From NCBI GenBank assembly GCA_022818135.1, contig JAFMSR010000003.1, positions 14,185,325-14,249,324 on the forward strand: a DNA stretch of 64,000 bases, in the 5' to 3' direction. Source of the stretch: Saxidomus purpurata (taxonomy: Eukaryota > Mollusca > Bivalvia > Venerida > Veneridae). The notes beneath the pieces were generated by a model. That model had not been told where the DNA came from, made no database searches, and saw only the letters and a list, made by a program, of their open reading frames with translations. A program made the translations under genes and the position numbers. This document shows, one piece after another, positions 1 to 12,523 of this stretch. Each line of letters starts with the position of its first letter. Position 1 is the first letter of the stretch.

Positions 1-749
1 TTTAGGAGGAATAGTCTGAGAAATGTTTAAAAAAGCATTTCGTGCATTCGTCATTTAATTGTGACTAGCTACGGAAACAGGTTTCCTACCTCACTGAAAA
101 TGATAAATAAAAAATGAAAGGAGGTTTTTCCTGGGCGGCCAGTATTCCTATGACTAAAATAGAATCCTGTTCATCAGCTTCTGTTTGCTATTATTACTGA
201 AAGGAAATGTTTGTATGGGATCGACATGCCGAGAGGGGTGAACAAAAAGATGATTCATTTTCATAATGTATTCTGAAGTTATATAGTGATTTATGTTACT
301 TATACATGTATAGATGTATTTCAAAGAGTAATTTAATTTCGAAAATTGTAAAGTTTGAGGTCTGACAATAATGGCGTATAAATTATTTAAGAAATTGGGC
401 ACTTATGTTTTTAAAAAATGTGAACTCTTAACAAAACATAAGCAAAGCCACTCTGTGCTGTTGAGACTCGTTTATTTGGCCACACGTTGTGAAGCAAGAA
501 AGCACAAGCATTCAAATATGTCGTTAGAATCTGATATATAATACTGTAATCAAGGGTTCGATGTAATATGCAAATTAACTTGTTTGTAAATTGCCGCAGG
601 GGTAGCATACCAGGTTATCAAAGTTTGCAGTTGTTTCCCTTTTTCGTCTGAAATCGGGAATAAATTTGTGATGCGTGTATAAGGTCACACGGTCACACTT
701 TTTCAACGCCTTTCCTGAGATTTTTGTTTAAACATTGAATTTTTGATAC
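1..749. other. Unassigned AT-rich non-coding DNA
   Basis: I recognise no gene, RNA or repeat here. The short open frames on the minus strand (154-402 and 411-608) have no domain, no splice context and no codon pattern that sets them apart from chance. Confidence 0.5.
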
Positions 750-1131
750 CCAATAGTGATCATTGTTCATTGTGTCAAACTCATTGTGAGCCTTGTTCAG
801 TGATCATCACTCATAGTGAGCAAAGTTAGGTGATCCCTAAACAAAGTCAGCATTGTTCGGTGAGCGCTACTCATAGTGAGCATTGTTCAGTTAGCACTAC
901 TCATTGTGATCATTGTTCATTGAGCACTTCTGATGGTGAGCATTGTTCAGTGATCATTACTCAAAGTTAGTATTGTTCAATTTATACTACTCATATCGAG
1001 CATTGTTCAGTGAGCACTTCTCATAGTGTGCATTGTTCAGTGAGCATTACTCAAAGTGATCATTATTAAGTGAGCATAACTCATAGTTAAGTGAACATTA
1101 CTCATACTGACATTGTTCAGTGAGCATTACC
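750..1131. repeat. 30-bp minisatellite (TCATAGTGAGCATTGTTCAG...)
   Basis: About twelve head-to-tail units of 30 bp can be read. Each has the form TCATAGTGAGCATTGTTCAG followed by TGAGCATTAC, with scattered substitutions and one short unit near 1081-1101. The repeat words GTTCAGTGAG and ACTCA recur at other sites in the window (20330-20690, 36220-36480, 41100-41230, 53575-53770), so this may be one of several related arrays. It is degenerate, which suggests an old array. Confidence 0.85.
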
Positions 1132-1886
1132 GTTACAGTGTCCCGATACAATAAATATTCGGTCACAATACATTTTCGGTCACTTTCGAAACTTTGTTCT
1201 CCTTACCCTTTCTTTACCCGGCACCGTCATGCGCGCGCATCTTTGTTTACCATAGTGCCCTAAAAGCTCGAAAAGCAAGCTAACATTTTTAAAAGAACTT
1301 TTGAAATATTTCATTTAATTAAAGAAAGCAATCACATACCTGCCTTAACACCGTTTTTCTACAGTACCGTTAGCACATTTTACCCATTTCGCCGGCGGTT
1401 GAATTGAATTGAATTGAATTGGTAGAGGTGGTGCGCGTTGTCATTGGCGTTGGTGCAATTTCAACACGTGTCACGGTGTTTTGAGGGTCGGGATAAAGGG
1501 GAAAGGGCAGAAATATTAACTGACTAAAAACATACAGTAGCCAGTGCTTGCAGACGAACCAACTAGCTGCGTTTGATTTGAAGCTTTAAATGTTGAAATT
1601 AACAAAGTATTAATCGAACAATGCTAGATCTACTGGGAAATAAGAGATATAGATCAAGCTTGTTGTATTTCTCCAGATGAGCTTCACACTTATACTTACA
1701 GTTTGAATTATTGAAGGGGCCAACTATAGGCCTATCCCCAACCCGACACACTTCTCCCAACGCCTTACCCATCCGGTTTATACGCCCATTTTAAGTATTG
1801 TTACGAATTTTTGCTTAATCTAATTATCAGGCATTATGGACTATTCTGTTGCGACCATAGTTCTATAGATAGGTCGTCTGCACGAT
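1132..1886. other. Unassigned non-coding DNA with a GAATT microsatellite
   Basis: There is no gene. A short (GAATT)n run lies near 1403-1421. The rest is unremarkable. Confidence 0.45.
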
Positions 1887-2030
1887 TTGGACCACAGGGG
1901 TACGGTTAATAGGAGCTCGAGGCCGGGATTATGCTTTCAAGTTCTTGCATTTTTTTGTCTTTTTACATTTATTTAAGAACAAAGCTAACAAAATAAATTA
2001 TCATATGAGCCGTACCCCTGTGGTTTGGAC
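1887..2030. mobile_element. Short MITE-like element with 14-bp inverted repeats
   Basis: CCACAGGGGTACGG at 1892-1905 is matched exactly on the opposite strand at 2010-2023, enclosing about 100 bp. A diverged partial relative of the interior (GCATAATCCCG...GAACTCCTAT) occurs inverted at about 8986-9045, which supports a dispersed family. No coding capacity is present. The superfamily is not assignable because target-site duplications are unclear. Confidence 0.6.
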
Positions 2031-3501
2031 AAGACTAATCTTAAATGGACTGATGATTATTGTTACCGTCTTACTGATATATGGTGTGTGAAGCTGATAT
2101 ACAATAAAGCAGAAACAACAACAAAAACAGAAACATATAAACAACAAAAACAACACAATACTTAAACATTATCGAAAAAAACACGAGCAGACTTGTTTCC
2201 CCAGTAATCTTTGCCCCTTTAACAATAAATGGAAACCTACTACTCACAAATTATTCATTATAGCGCTAGTGTTTGTATGTCATGTGGAAAAAAGGACTTT
2301 TATCGACCGATAGCAACACAAAACGATAAGCTCAGCGCACGCGAGCGTTCATGAATTCATGCGATGATTCATATACATGAGCATGACGGTATGGTATAGT
2401 TTTTTTTCTCGTGTTCATATGTTCGATGATATTTTATTTGCTTCGCTACTGTGCTCTCTATTCAATGAAGATGTTTTTCGTACGGATGTAAAATGTTTAC
2501 ATTTAATTTTCCGCTCGTTTAATTGTAATTTAACGAATTACCACGTCTTTGTGAATTTCGGTATCATTTCTTAAGTGTTTACTGTGAAGTAATGTAACGA
2601 AATAAAGGATTTACAACATATGGTACGTATAATTCAATACAATATAGAATCTGTTCATTCAATGTCAATTTTATATGAAGTTTTCCATGTGCCTGTTTGT
2701 TTATATTATCCAATATTATATTAGGAAACTGATAGAAGATCTAGCATGAAACAGACATAAAATTGAAGAAAAAAATATAATTATGTCTGGTCTAAAGAAC
2801 TTTGGTTCCAGGTGCACTTAAAATTACAGGTAAATACCGCTTTGTTCTGGTTCCATGCTCTCGGAATTCTCTGCGAAATTGCAAATAAAACACATACATC
2901 TCTAGATATATCCGTCTTTAAATTTCTTTCTAATAATATAATTAAGAAAATTTCAAGATTTGTATCCAAAGCTTTCTTAGTAAAACGTTTCTTTCACATT
3001 TTGAGCGTTGGTGTAGATAAAGAGCTGATAATAAATGACAACTTTACGATTGGAAGAAGAAAATTACAATTACCCTGTTATATTCATCTACATTTTTTTT
3101 GAACAACAGTTACAATCAACATGTATTTTCTGCGTAATATTTTCACATTCTTTGTAGACACCGCCATTTTCAAGCCATGAAAACAGCTCTAATTTAAGAT
3201 ATAGCAATGAACAGTTTTTTTTTCAAGATGTTGCAATTTTAAAACAGTTGTTTTTATTAATGAAAATTAGAACTGCGGATTCGATGACGTGTGCGTGTGA
3301 AGTCTGCGTCATTATCATCGATCCCATGAGGTCTGTTGCATGCAATTGGAAATATTCGAATAACCGCATGTTCAGCTGTAAATTACAAAGATCTAACACT
3401 GTTAACTATTTAATCACTAAATTTTTGTTGAGCAGCGTTTTGCAAAGCCTAGTGTGATGGCGTTCGTGAGTGTTATACTGAAAATCTCTATTTAAAGAAC
3501 C
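2031..3501. other. Unassigned AT-rich non-coding DNA
   Basis: I find no gene or clear repeat. The frame at 2812-3102 has no recognisable motif, and an overlapping frame of similar length lies on the other strand, as expected by chance. Confidence 0.45.
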
Positions 3502-3700
3502 CACGAGGGATGTTCAAAAAGTTCCGGAACGACCATTGTAAAATCTACGTTTAAAATAGTTATCATGTGGCATTTTAAAGTATGATTTATTCGGCAAGCG
3601 GGGTACACACATGACTGCCCGTACCGGTGTTATATGACCCCAGTCCCCATCCGCACTATTCCCTCATGTACTATAGCTAGCTAGCTAGCTAGGTTGTCAA
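3502..3700. mobile_element. Possible mariner-type terminal fragment, followed by a TAGC microsatellite
   Basis: The stretch ACGAGGGATGTTCAAAAAGT followed by TCCGGAA at 3502-3528 resembles ends of mariner-like elements known from invertebrates. No matching second end and no transposase are seen, so it would be a remnant at best. A (TAGC)n microsatellite lies at about 3673-3693. Confidence 0.35.
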
Positions 3701-3794
3701 ACAGGATCTCCGCGACGTGTGAACGGAATGCATGTACTTACAAATCTTGTCTTAGTCAAGTACACATACATTAACTTAAGCTTGCTGTCGACGG

Positions 3795-4110
3795 TATTTC
3801 ACTTAAATTCATACTTGCATTTTGATAGAGGCTTGGGATCTCTGTAATAAGGATTTTTAGAAATTTTGGAATATCCGATTTGTCTTTTTACGAACAATTT
3901 TGGATCTCTAGACTCATTCATTTGGTAAATTCTTGGAATTTCTCTCTTTATGTAAGTTTTAGTACAGTTTTGAAATCTCTGAAATATCTGCTGTTCTCTC
4001 AGTTTTTGAGATCTCTTTCTATCAGTCTTGGGACCACTGGAAGATCTTGATTTCTGGAATATCAATTTTAAACAGTTTGAAATCTCTGGAATGTCTATTT
4101 TTTACAGTTT
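3795..4110. repeat. Degenerate tandem repeat of about 30-35 bp (GAAATCTCTGGAATATCT)
   Basis: The words TTTGAAATCTCTG, GGAATATC and ACAGTTT recur every 30-35 bp through this stretch with many changes. The reverse-strand frame over it (3799-4065) is a by-product of the repeat. Confidence 0.55.
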
Positions 4111-4339
4111 GAGGTTTCTAGTCTATGACACGTATATATGTTTACTTTCAAACCGGCTTTTAACCTGATTATGCTTGTTCATAATTTACACAGATATATG
4201 ATTATACTGCATGTTGTCCTAAAAAAATTGAAATTTTACATCCCAATTAAGCACCTCTGCTGGATAAGATAATGAGAATGGAAAGAAACTGATATTTCTT
4301 ACTTTACTTTCTCTAACTGAACGAAGCAAATTTCATTTA

Positions 4340-4640
4340 ACAACTCTGGTACAGTTAAACGAGAACAATTTCCTTCCGATCTAGTCTCTGAAATAGGACG
4401 CCCCTACCAGACAGGACGCAACTGAATACTGTTTTGAAATGGCACAGTCTATCATTTTATACCAGCGCGTAAATAGACTGCTACAATTAAATTGGAAATG
4501 TATACATGTATTCCTTTCTACCTGACGGGACGATAAGTCTATATGTAAAAGTCTGGTGCAGTTAAATGAGGACAGTTTGTACACGTAGCTGTAAGATAAT
4601 CTCTAGTATACAGACTGGTACACAGTTAAATGGCAACCGG
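4340..4640. repeat. Degenerate repeat with GACTGGTACAGTTAAATG motif (copy 1)
   Basis: The phrase CTGGTACAGTTAAA followed by a variable tail and CTCTAGTATA occurs several times at irregular spacing. The same phrases form a second cluster at 7345-7520, which marks them as one dispersed, locally tandem family. Confidence 0.55.
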
Positions 4641-5899
4641 ACCTCCTCAGGTCATTCCGTCACCCATCATTATCAAGCATACGGCAGAAAAAGTGTCAAA
4701 CGTATATATCAGCAGGCAATCGATAAGTTTTGGGGATTAGAAGTTTACGGAAACAACATCCGTAATAACGGTCAGGGTTATAAATCATTGATTATCGATT
4801 GTACTGGAATATTGCCTAAGGGAGATATTGAACTTGACGCGTAACTTTTGTGAAAATCTTATGTTTTAATTTTAATCATTTCTACCAGAAGATAAAGAAA
4901 ATTCAGCATTATCATTCACATTACCTGCAATTAATAATAATAATAAAATAATAGTAATGTTTTAACTAGTGAGCACTATTTCATTACAGTCACATCATCA
5001 GTCATAAAAATAGTCACAGAATAATCCAAAAGCTACAAAATTCGTGAATTTTGACATAATGAGAATGAATCTAGTGTGCACTGATTTTTCATAATCGGCT
5101 AATCCCTTTACACGTGCGTAACGTTTGCTCGTGAGAATTGTTTAAACTTTTAGACCTGTTATTTTCAAGTACAGACGCACACGGCAAGTCTGTTGCAAAA
5201 CTATGGTGTGCTTTAGAAACGTAAATAGATGGACCTACATATCCCCGGTAGATAGTACGTCAACTTGTTTTATTTTGCGATCTTAAATTCCTAATCAGTG
5301 TTATTCCTGATCTGATAAAGACTGACATTTGATTTCGGTAGGCTTTTTAATTTGAGAAATAGAACAGGTTCCTTTCAGAATATCAAATAGATTTTACATA
5401 CTCTAGTAAACGCTTGATGTGAATACCTTAAAAAGTATGTGATTTTTCATCACATGGCTTGAAAATATAATTAACATTTTAGAAGAAATAAGGATTTGTT
5501 GTAGGAAAAAAACTTTTCCATTTCTGCAATAGAATAATACCTGTTACATTTTACAGATTTTGTCATTTAATACTCTGCACACAGATCAAACCTTGCGTGT
5601 TTCTTTTTCTTCTCTTTTTGTTAATGTAATAATCTGCTTATTTCTTCGGGAAGAAATGAAAGACAAAAGATACGAGTAATAAGACTACCTGGTTTTGACT
5701 TGTGTATTATGAAAACTAGCTTTGGTTTGGAAGAAACTCTATGTTGACACCTATAAAGTGAAACCAATTTCAGCGGAGCGAATTCTTGCCTTTCACTCGA
5801 GACAAAGAGAAATGTAAAACAAAATATAAAGTACCCGTGCAAGTGTTTCGAAATAAAAATGCATGCATAAAGACGATATCATGTATATCCGGTTTCAAC
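4641..5899. other. Unassigned non-coding DNA
   Basis: Nothing recognisable apart from ordinary AT-rich sequence and a short (AAT)n run near 4935-4950. Confidence 0.4.
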
Positions 5900-6613
5900 G
5901 AAGGAAGTGTCTCCACGTCCGGTCCCGGACGAGGAGACACAGAGTCTCCACGTCCGGTTCAACCGGACGTGGAGGCAATTAGGGGGGATTTGTCTCCACG
6001 TCCGACTCTCTTCTTTTATCAATGTTTACCGACGACCTATACTGTAAAATTATTGGCTATATAAGTAAGTAACTCTTGTAAGTAACGTATCAATAAACTT
6101 AATTACTTTTGAAACATTTGCTGGCCGGAGCGAGAGGAAACAAAACGGTTAGTGGTAAATTTAAATAGTTATGTGTAATTATGACTTCTTTACTTTGATT
6201 TTCTTCGCCTTGTTTTTACTTTATACATGAATCACGTACAAACCATTTTTGTATTCAATTGCGCACTTCCATCTTATGTTGCAATGGTAATTAAATGCAA
6301 ACCACCATATGTGTTAAGTTATTATTCCATAAAAGCTTTACTAATTTTCACATCTCGTTCAATTAATATCCTCCCAGCCTATATTTTCATATAAATTACG
6401 TTATTTGAAGTTCTTCAGACTGAAAATAGTAAATAATGAATATTTTCATATAAGAAATAGTAGGTAATATTTTCATAACTGTAGCGCTAAAAAGTGATAA
6501 CAAATAGAGCCGGACGGGGAGACAAAACCCCCATTTGTCTCTACGTCCGGCTGAACCGGACGTTGAGACTCTGGGTCTCCCCGTCCGGTACCGGACGAGG
6601 AGACACTTCCTTC
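5900..6613. mobile_element. 714-bp fold-back element with about 105-bp inverted repeats
   Basis: The left arm (about 5900-6007) begins GAAGGAAGTGTCTCC. The right arm (about 6508-6613) is its imperfect reverse complement, ending GGAGACACTTCCTTC. Each arm itself contains two smaller palindromes built on the word CCGGACG (CGTCCGGTcCCGGACG-type, and ACGTCCGG...CCGGACGT). The arms are G+C-rich and CpG-rich, whereas the interior is AT-rich and non-coding. This is the architecture of a non-autonomous DNA transposon with long, structured termini. No target-site duplication is evident. The frames 5786-6064 and 6494-6682 are read through the arms and are not genes. Confidence 0.8.
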
Positions 6614-6869
6614 AATGAAAGGTTTTGCCTTTTTATGAACAAAAAAACTGAAGATTCTAACCCAGTTTGCATTTTAATGTAAAAACAAAACCCAATATAC
6701 AACGTTTTAAAGATCATGGTAAATGTTACGTAATGTCCGGCCATAAAACTTATCGATGGCCTGAAGTAGTTAGATCAATCATTCGGAAGTGTTCGGCCAG
6801 CATTACGGAAGCAACCGAGCTCCGATCGTAAAAATGAAATTATATACCTGTTAAACAAAACCTTAAAAA

Positions 6870-7190
6870 AAGACCATTCTCTTCTTTCTTTATTTTTATA
6901 TAAAATATATCACTTAAATGGAGAATGATTGTTTTATTCAATCCCGTTTGTGATTCTAAAATAAGTGTTATAGTTTTTGAACAAATTGAAGATAAGCTGC
7001 AAAATTTTCACTTAAAATGTGACATTTTTGGCGTTTTACTATATATTATATAGTAAAACAACGGGTAGAGTTTTAAGTTAAAAAAAGACCAAACAAATAA
7101 AGTCTCAAAAAATAAAAAATATTCATTAAAAAGGGGAAGTTATATTTTATCATCCCGTTTGTGATTTTAAAATAACTTTATTAATTAAAA
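6870..7190. repeat. Diverged direct repeat of about 100 bp, two copies
   Basis: AAAAAAGACCA followed by AT-rich sequence and TCCCGTTTGTGATT near 6870-6970 is repeated near 7082-7185. The interval is otherwise non-coding. Confidence 0.5.
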
Positions 7191-7344
7191 TGTTATCGCG
7201 AGTTAATGACAGCGCTCCTATACAAACCTATAGTAAATTTGTGGCGTGTATTGGCCCTGGCTGTGACACTTTTTCTGCCACATGGTATTCCGATTGTAGT
7301 CCTTCAACCCTTCCTTCTTTATGGGATTGTTGGACCATACGGCC

Positions 7345-7520
7345 TACAGTATAGACTGGTGCAGTTCGACAGGAAAATATTGTATTGGGACGATAGCATC
7401 TCTGACTGGTACAGTTAAATGAAAAATATTGTATTCCTTAATTACGGGACGACACAGTCTCTAGTATAGGCTGGTATACAGCTATAGAGAAATTATTGTA
7501 TTTCTGGTGAACTAACCTCA
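7345..7520. repeat. Degenerate repeat with GACTGGTACAGTTAAATG motif (copy 2)
   Basis: Two to three units of about 75 bp (ACTGGTACAGTTAAATG, AAATATTGTATT, GGGACGA, CTCTAGTATA) match the cluster at 4340-4640. Confidence 0.55.
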
Positions 7521-8985
7521 GTCTATTTCCTAGTGTTTGCACGACGAACTTACGTACATTATGGATAGAGGAGCTATTGATTTTGTCTAGACGTGTCTGC
7601 TATGGGTGATTAATGTAAGGTCCGTTCAATCTATTTGCGGGAAACATAAAAATCATGATCAGAATTGACGTTGTAACACTATAGATATTGTGGTGTAATT
7701 ATCACTGCAAGAGTGAAGGATTTGAGAGAGGTGGAAATGATGTACATGTACTGTTACAATTATCCCTCGTTTCCAAACTGTTTTAATTTTGAAGTTATCA
7801 GTTAGACAATTATCAAAATAATTGTCACGTGATAAAATTAGTAGTACATGTAATAAAAAGTGAAAAATGCTGGTAATGAAAATGTACATTCCCTTTTCAG
7901 CGTTTTGATATAATAAAATGATTACTATGTTAACAATTTACAAATTTTAGTACTGGCAATAAATAGGGAATACAAATAATTCGATAATAAACATGATTGA
8001 TATGATAGAAAATAAAAAGTAAGTCTGGTTATTGGCGAGTGTTGTATTTCATGGTGTGTGCGAATCATTTTTGTTATTTCATATTTTGTCGTATTTTTGA
8101 CTGACTATCGACTGTACACAGTTGTTTTGCTTGTATCTTGGCAACAACATGTCTCGCGGTGTTTTTCGTGCGGTGTTTATGCACATTTAACATGGGCAAA
8201 TTGACCTTAAGGATATTGTGTTGTTTCTGTTGACCCAAACTATAGAGAAATTTGAAATACTAGCTCCTGATCAGTGTATAAACCTGTTAGAAACGAGAGG
8301 CAGACATCAACACCTGAACAAGTAGCCAACTTGCTTCAGGCTTGTACAATGTAACACATCTGTAGCATTGGAGATGAAAGAAAAGAATGGCATACATAAC
8401 ACAACATTAAGTGTATAAACAAATGTCGATTTACCATAAAAACAAGTTCGTTTAAAAAGTTGAGTGCACTTATAATTTGGTATATGAAAAATGAAACAAT
8501 TTTTGATGTTATTTTATAAGTACATGTACATAGTAACGCTAGTTTATGCTCACTATTCGAAAACTTATTTAGTCATCATTCTTAAATTATTTTCATCCTG
8601 TTTTTCGGAGACTATGGTGGTTTCATCGGATAATGGAAGATATATTTTCCATTGCCCATGCGTATGTGACAGTCCTTCGCCTGCTCAGGTGGTAATCATT
8701 CACCTGTCCACGCGCTCACGCGGTAGTCCTCATTACAGACACACATGTGGTATATGCGTGCGCACGCAATAGAAAAATGTCTTCAATGACCACTCCTATG
8801 CCACCGTGGGAGGTTGGTGCATTTTCACAGTTGCCGAAGCAGTATATATACATTGGACTTTGGCCGCTTTACAAAACTGAAAACAGTCTACCGGGTACTT
8901 CAGTGGTAAAATATGAAAGTTAAGATCCGGGGAATTAAGATCATCTTTCGTTAGCTTGGTTCTTAAACAAATGTAAAAATACAAA
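7521..8985. other. Unassigned non-coding DNA
   Basis: No recognisable gene. The frame at 8491-8772 shows no domain or splice signals that convince me. Confidence 0.4.
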
Positions 8986-9288
8986 ACAAAGCCAGAAAAA
9001 GCATAATCCCGACCTTGAACTCCTATGGTTGTACTTGGAAGTTACCGCTTATTTGTTGACTGATTATGAAAGCTTATTATAATAAGGTAGTGAATTATTG
9101 AATATACAATAGACTTCTGTCTGGGTGATTTTAAATGATTTTAAGCGGAAACTGAATAAGTATTCTTCCTCGTTAAGTATGAGTATGACGCGGTTGTTTA
9201 AAGTAGTAAAGTATGACGTATAAATAGAAAATCCGAAAACATGTCCTGCTTCCTGTTTACATACATTGTATACAATATGCATTTTTAA

Positions 9289-9440
9289 CAGGAATATATT
9301 CTATCAAAAACTGAATATTTATAATAATCACCTGAATCGATCGTTTATGGGTAAACCTTGATTTCATTTAGGTCATTTTTATAACAGGAACATATTCAAT
9401 CAAAAACTGAATATTTATTGCAATAACCTCAGTTGTTTAA
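9289..9440. repeat. Direct repeat, two copies about 94 bp apart
   Basis: AACAGGAATATATTCTATCA followed by AAAACTGAATATTTAT at 9289 is repeated as AACAGGAACATATTCAATCA with the same tail at about 9383. No coding capacity. Confidence 0.65.
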
Positions 9441-9494
9441 GGGTCAAAAGGTCATTTCGCATTGTACATATATGCATATATGCATCTCGCCATG

Positions 9495-9642
9495 TACTGT
9501 ATAACTTGTATTAAAAGACCGCCTTTGTGAAACTGAAAATGTGGTCTCTTTATAAAACGGTCCCTTAAAGCAACATAAGTTCTTTTTATATTACAAAGTT
9601 TGGTTTCAAAAAATCTGATCTGTTTATACAAGTTTGACTGTA
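9495..9642. mobile_element. MITE with TACAGTCAAACTTG-type ends (148 bp)
   Basis: The element starts TACTGTATAACTTGTATTAA and ends with the reverse complement of TACAGTCAAACTTGTATAAA. The outer TA pair fits a TA target-site duplication, as in the Tc1/mariner/pogo superfamily. Related ends are at 18782-18967 and 19731-20018. Non-coding. Superfamily assignment is inferred from the ends only. Confidence 0.6.
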
Positions 9643-10934
9643 TCATTGTCTATCATTCTTATGACTCACATTTAATATTCTGTATATACAGAAATAAAGA
9701 AAACATGCTGGATTTTAAAATCGTAGTTTGTTAAAGACAGTGGTCATGGATGTTTGCGATTGTCATTCGATTCATCAGTTTATACCAAGTTATGTCAGTA
9801 CAAGGCTAATTGCCATGAACCGAATAACATTAGTATTTCTTTTTGCGTAGATATGTAATTATATGCATATTAAATTTTGTAAATAAATAAGCCACGTGAT
9901 AGACATAAAAACCATTACCAATACATTTTAAAGGTAATGACAAAACGCATTTAAAGTTTATGAATAAACGACTAAGCCTCGAGAGCTTTTCACTCAATCC
10001 TTTATGCTGTATGTCTTATATGAGATTTATAAATAAAATATTGTTTAAACCAAAAAACGTTTTGCTTCGATACACACGTTTCTGTTTTTCAGCAAAAAAC
10101 ATTTTTGTATTTCAATGTCATCTATTATCAATTGCCTCGTGATATTCATATTTCAGGAAGAAAATAAACTACACTTCTCTGATCCTGTTTGCCGATATTA
10201 TCTGTAAAAACCGTAAACTTTTCAAACAAAAAGGAAACAGAAACCACATTTAACTTAAAGCTCTCACCTAAACACGTCATCGGACATGACACTTAAAATT
10301 CGACTTGTTTCAGGTAGTTAACTCACAAGCCTCGCTCAAGACTAGATGATGATGATATATTTTAATAAATAAATCAAACGCGGTTCTTTTAGCCATTACC
10401 GCCAGAAATGTAAGGGTTTGTTGAAAAGAAATTAAGTGAGAAAGGTAGATAAACATAAGGACTGAATGTCACGTGCAATCTTTTAGCTCACGAAAGACTG
10501 CCACAACGTTAATTGAAAAGCACGAGAACTTTTTATCACTCGAGCGTTAAATGTGCTGAAGTTCTTTCAGTACTTTGATTGTTTCAAAAATACTCGCCAA
10601 GATCAGGTGCAGATTATAAACATAGACATTCGAATTTCGAATTGTTAATATGGAATTTGTAAACAAAAAGGCCTTGTTATTTCCCCTCAACCATTAGAAC
10701 AAAATTAAAACCATCTTGCATCAACCAAATTAAACTGATACACACCAGAACTCTTTTTTTTTTGTAACAAATTGAAGACACTTTTGACCTAGTAATCTAA
10801 ATGTCTTTATAAACATCATACAGAGGATGTATTTCCTATGTACAGTTAAACATGTGTCAGTGGTCACCTCCATTAACCAGCCGCCCGCCTTTCGCAGTCA
10901 ATGCTTAATGTATCCCAATAATAATTAAAAACAT
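9643..10934. other. Unassigned non-coding DNA with one isolated MITE-like end
   Basis: A single TACAGTTAAACATGTG end at 10841 resembles the TACAGT MITE family, but I cannot find its partner. Otherwise nothing recognised. Confidence 0.4.
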
Positions 10935-11133
10935 TTTAGAAGGACATTATTATATCAGGACATAAGTATATCAATATATTTAGAAGGACATAATTATATC
11001 AGGACATAATTTTATCAATATATTAAGAAGGACATAATTATATCAATAAATTTAGAAGGACATAATTATACCAGGACATAATTATACCAGGACATAATTA
11101 TATCAATATTTTAGAAGGACATAATTATATCGA
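10935..11133. repeat. Tandem array of AGGACATAATTATATC
   Basis: A 16-bp core (AGGACATAATTATATC) is arranged in higher-order units of about 44 bp of the form TTAGAAGGACATAATTATAT, CAGGACATAATTATATCAAT, ATAT. Some units carry one, two or three copies of the core. Confidence 0.8.
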
Positions 11134-11201
11134 GAAATGTCATGTTTCTGTACAAAAAGCCAATATAGCGACCTGCTGTCTACCCCAAATTTAAAACCAA
11201 C

Positions 11202-11275
11202 TACAGTAAACTCCTTATATAACGAACCCGGATATAGCGAAATTCAGGATATAAGGAACACATTTTCCGGGCCTG
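11202..11275. mobile_element. Solo end of the TACAGTAAACTCC MITE family
   Basis: TACAGTAAACTCCTTATATA followed by ACGAACCCGGATATAGCGAA matches the ends of the MITEs at 35216-35352 and 35902-36143. No convincing second end is visible, so this is probably a truncated or rearranged copy. Confidence 0.5.
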
Positions 11276-11475
11276 ATTGTTTTTCTTCTTTAAATTATTT
11301 AAATATTTAAATACGAAAATAAAATATGGATGTAACATACTCCGGATTTAAGTTTAACATTTAAATGATCCCGAGGAATCCGTTTGATATAAATGAAGTT
11401 TTTATGACACGCCTTATTTCGCTTACTACTGGGTTTGTATTGGCTGAATCTTTTGTTTCGATAAATTCACACACC

Positions 11476-11752
11476 GTCTCCCTTGGTCTAGTGGTTTAGG
11501 CATCCGCCTTGGGAGCGGGAGGTCGAAGGTTCGAATCCCAGCAGAGGTCCGTTCTGATATGGCCGGTTGGTGAGCCACCAGCTAGTAAAATAATGGTTAC
11601 CGTATGCCTACCTGCCTGGTGCCTGGCATTAAAAGGATAGGATTCGGGAGGTACACCTGCTCAAAAAGAAGGTGTCTCATAAGTCAGAAATGGCTGGCCC
11701 TTTAAATAGGGGTGACACTATAATAAACAAACACTTTACCTTTACCTTTTAC
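11476..11752 (+). mobile_element. tRNA-derived SINE with CTTTACC tail
   Basis: The head reads as a tRNA-like RNA polymerase III promoter: an A-box-like TGGTCTAGTGG near 11485 and a B box GGTTCGAATCC at 11528-11538. A non-tRNA body of about 200 bp follows, ending in a (CTTTACC)n-like tail near 11735-11752. The body separates it from a functional tRNA gene. A short tail-like run, GTAAAGGTAAAGG, near 28738 may mark another copy in inverse orientation. Confidence 0.8.
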
Positions 11753-12303
11753 CATACTATTTACGCATGAGCTGTTTCAAACTGCATCAAGTTTTAGGTA
11801 ATGCCTCTTTAAACAACAAACTACGTTAGGTATGTCCCCCCTCCCTTTTGGTGCATATGTCTGCTGGCATCTTAAGACATATATGAATACCCTTAATTTA
11901 TTTCTGTGTTCAACATCCACCATATCTGTTTCTTTTTTTCTAATTTATCAGCCTGAAAGATATATATATACTTTCATGAACGAAACCATGGTATTCAGAG
12001 AGGGCATTGATATGCATACTTGGTTTGAGAGATCAGCCGCAGTCTCACAATGATTCGAGCATTCCCTATGGGCCCATAGAATGTCATAGGCAACAGGCGA
12101 TTAATGTGCCGGAACCAGACTCCGTATTAAAAGCAATTATCCTTTGACATTTAAAACTTGTCATGAAACACGCCAAATAGATCAAACCAATTGTTAATAA
12201 TTAATTAATTAAGTGCAAGCGTATCAATAATTGTTTCCTTTATGTTTGCCCTAGAACATTTACCTTGCCAAATGTATTAAAAAGTTTCGAATTCAAATGT
12301 TAA

Positions 12304-12523
12304 CTGCCTCTGCGGTCGAGTGGTTAGAATCACTGTAACCTCTCATAGATTGAGGGTCGTGGGTTCGCGCCCTGCTACCGACCATGTCCCTTTGTGTGAG
12401 ACTGTTGGCAGTTTCTTACGGAGGATTTACCCAGGCACGATTGTTCGGTGCATGAACTGCCCGCTTGTTAAAATGACCAAGGTTGGAACGGACGTTAAAC
12501 TCATACAACAACAACGAACTTAA
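12304..12523 (+). mobile_element. tRNA-derived SINE with CAA-rich tail
   Basis: The tRNA-like head has the A-box-like CGGTCGAGTGG and the B box GGGTTCGCGCC near 12360. The body ends GACGTTAAACTCATACAACA, ACAACG, a common style of 3' end in tRNA SINEs. It is distinct from the family at 11476 by body sequence. Confidence 0.75.

Noticed and set aside
750..1131. Regular 30-bp periodicity resembling a CRISPR array
   Set aside because: There are no unique spacers: the whole unit repeats with drift, and the context is eukaryotic. It is a minisatellite.
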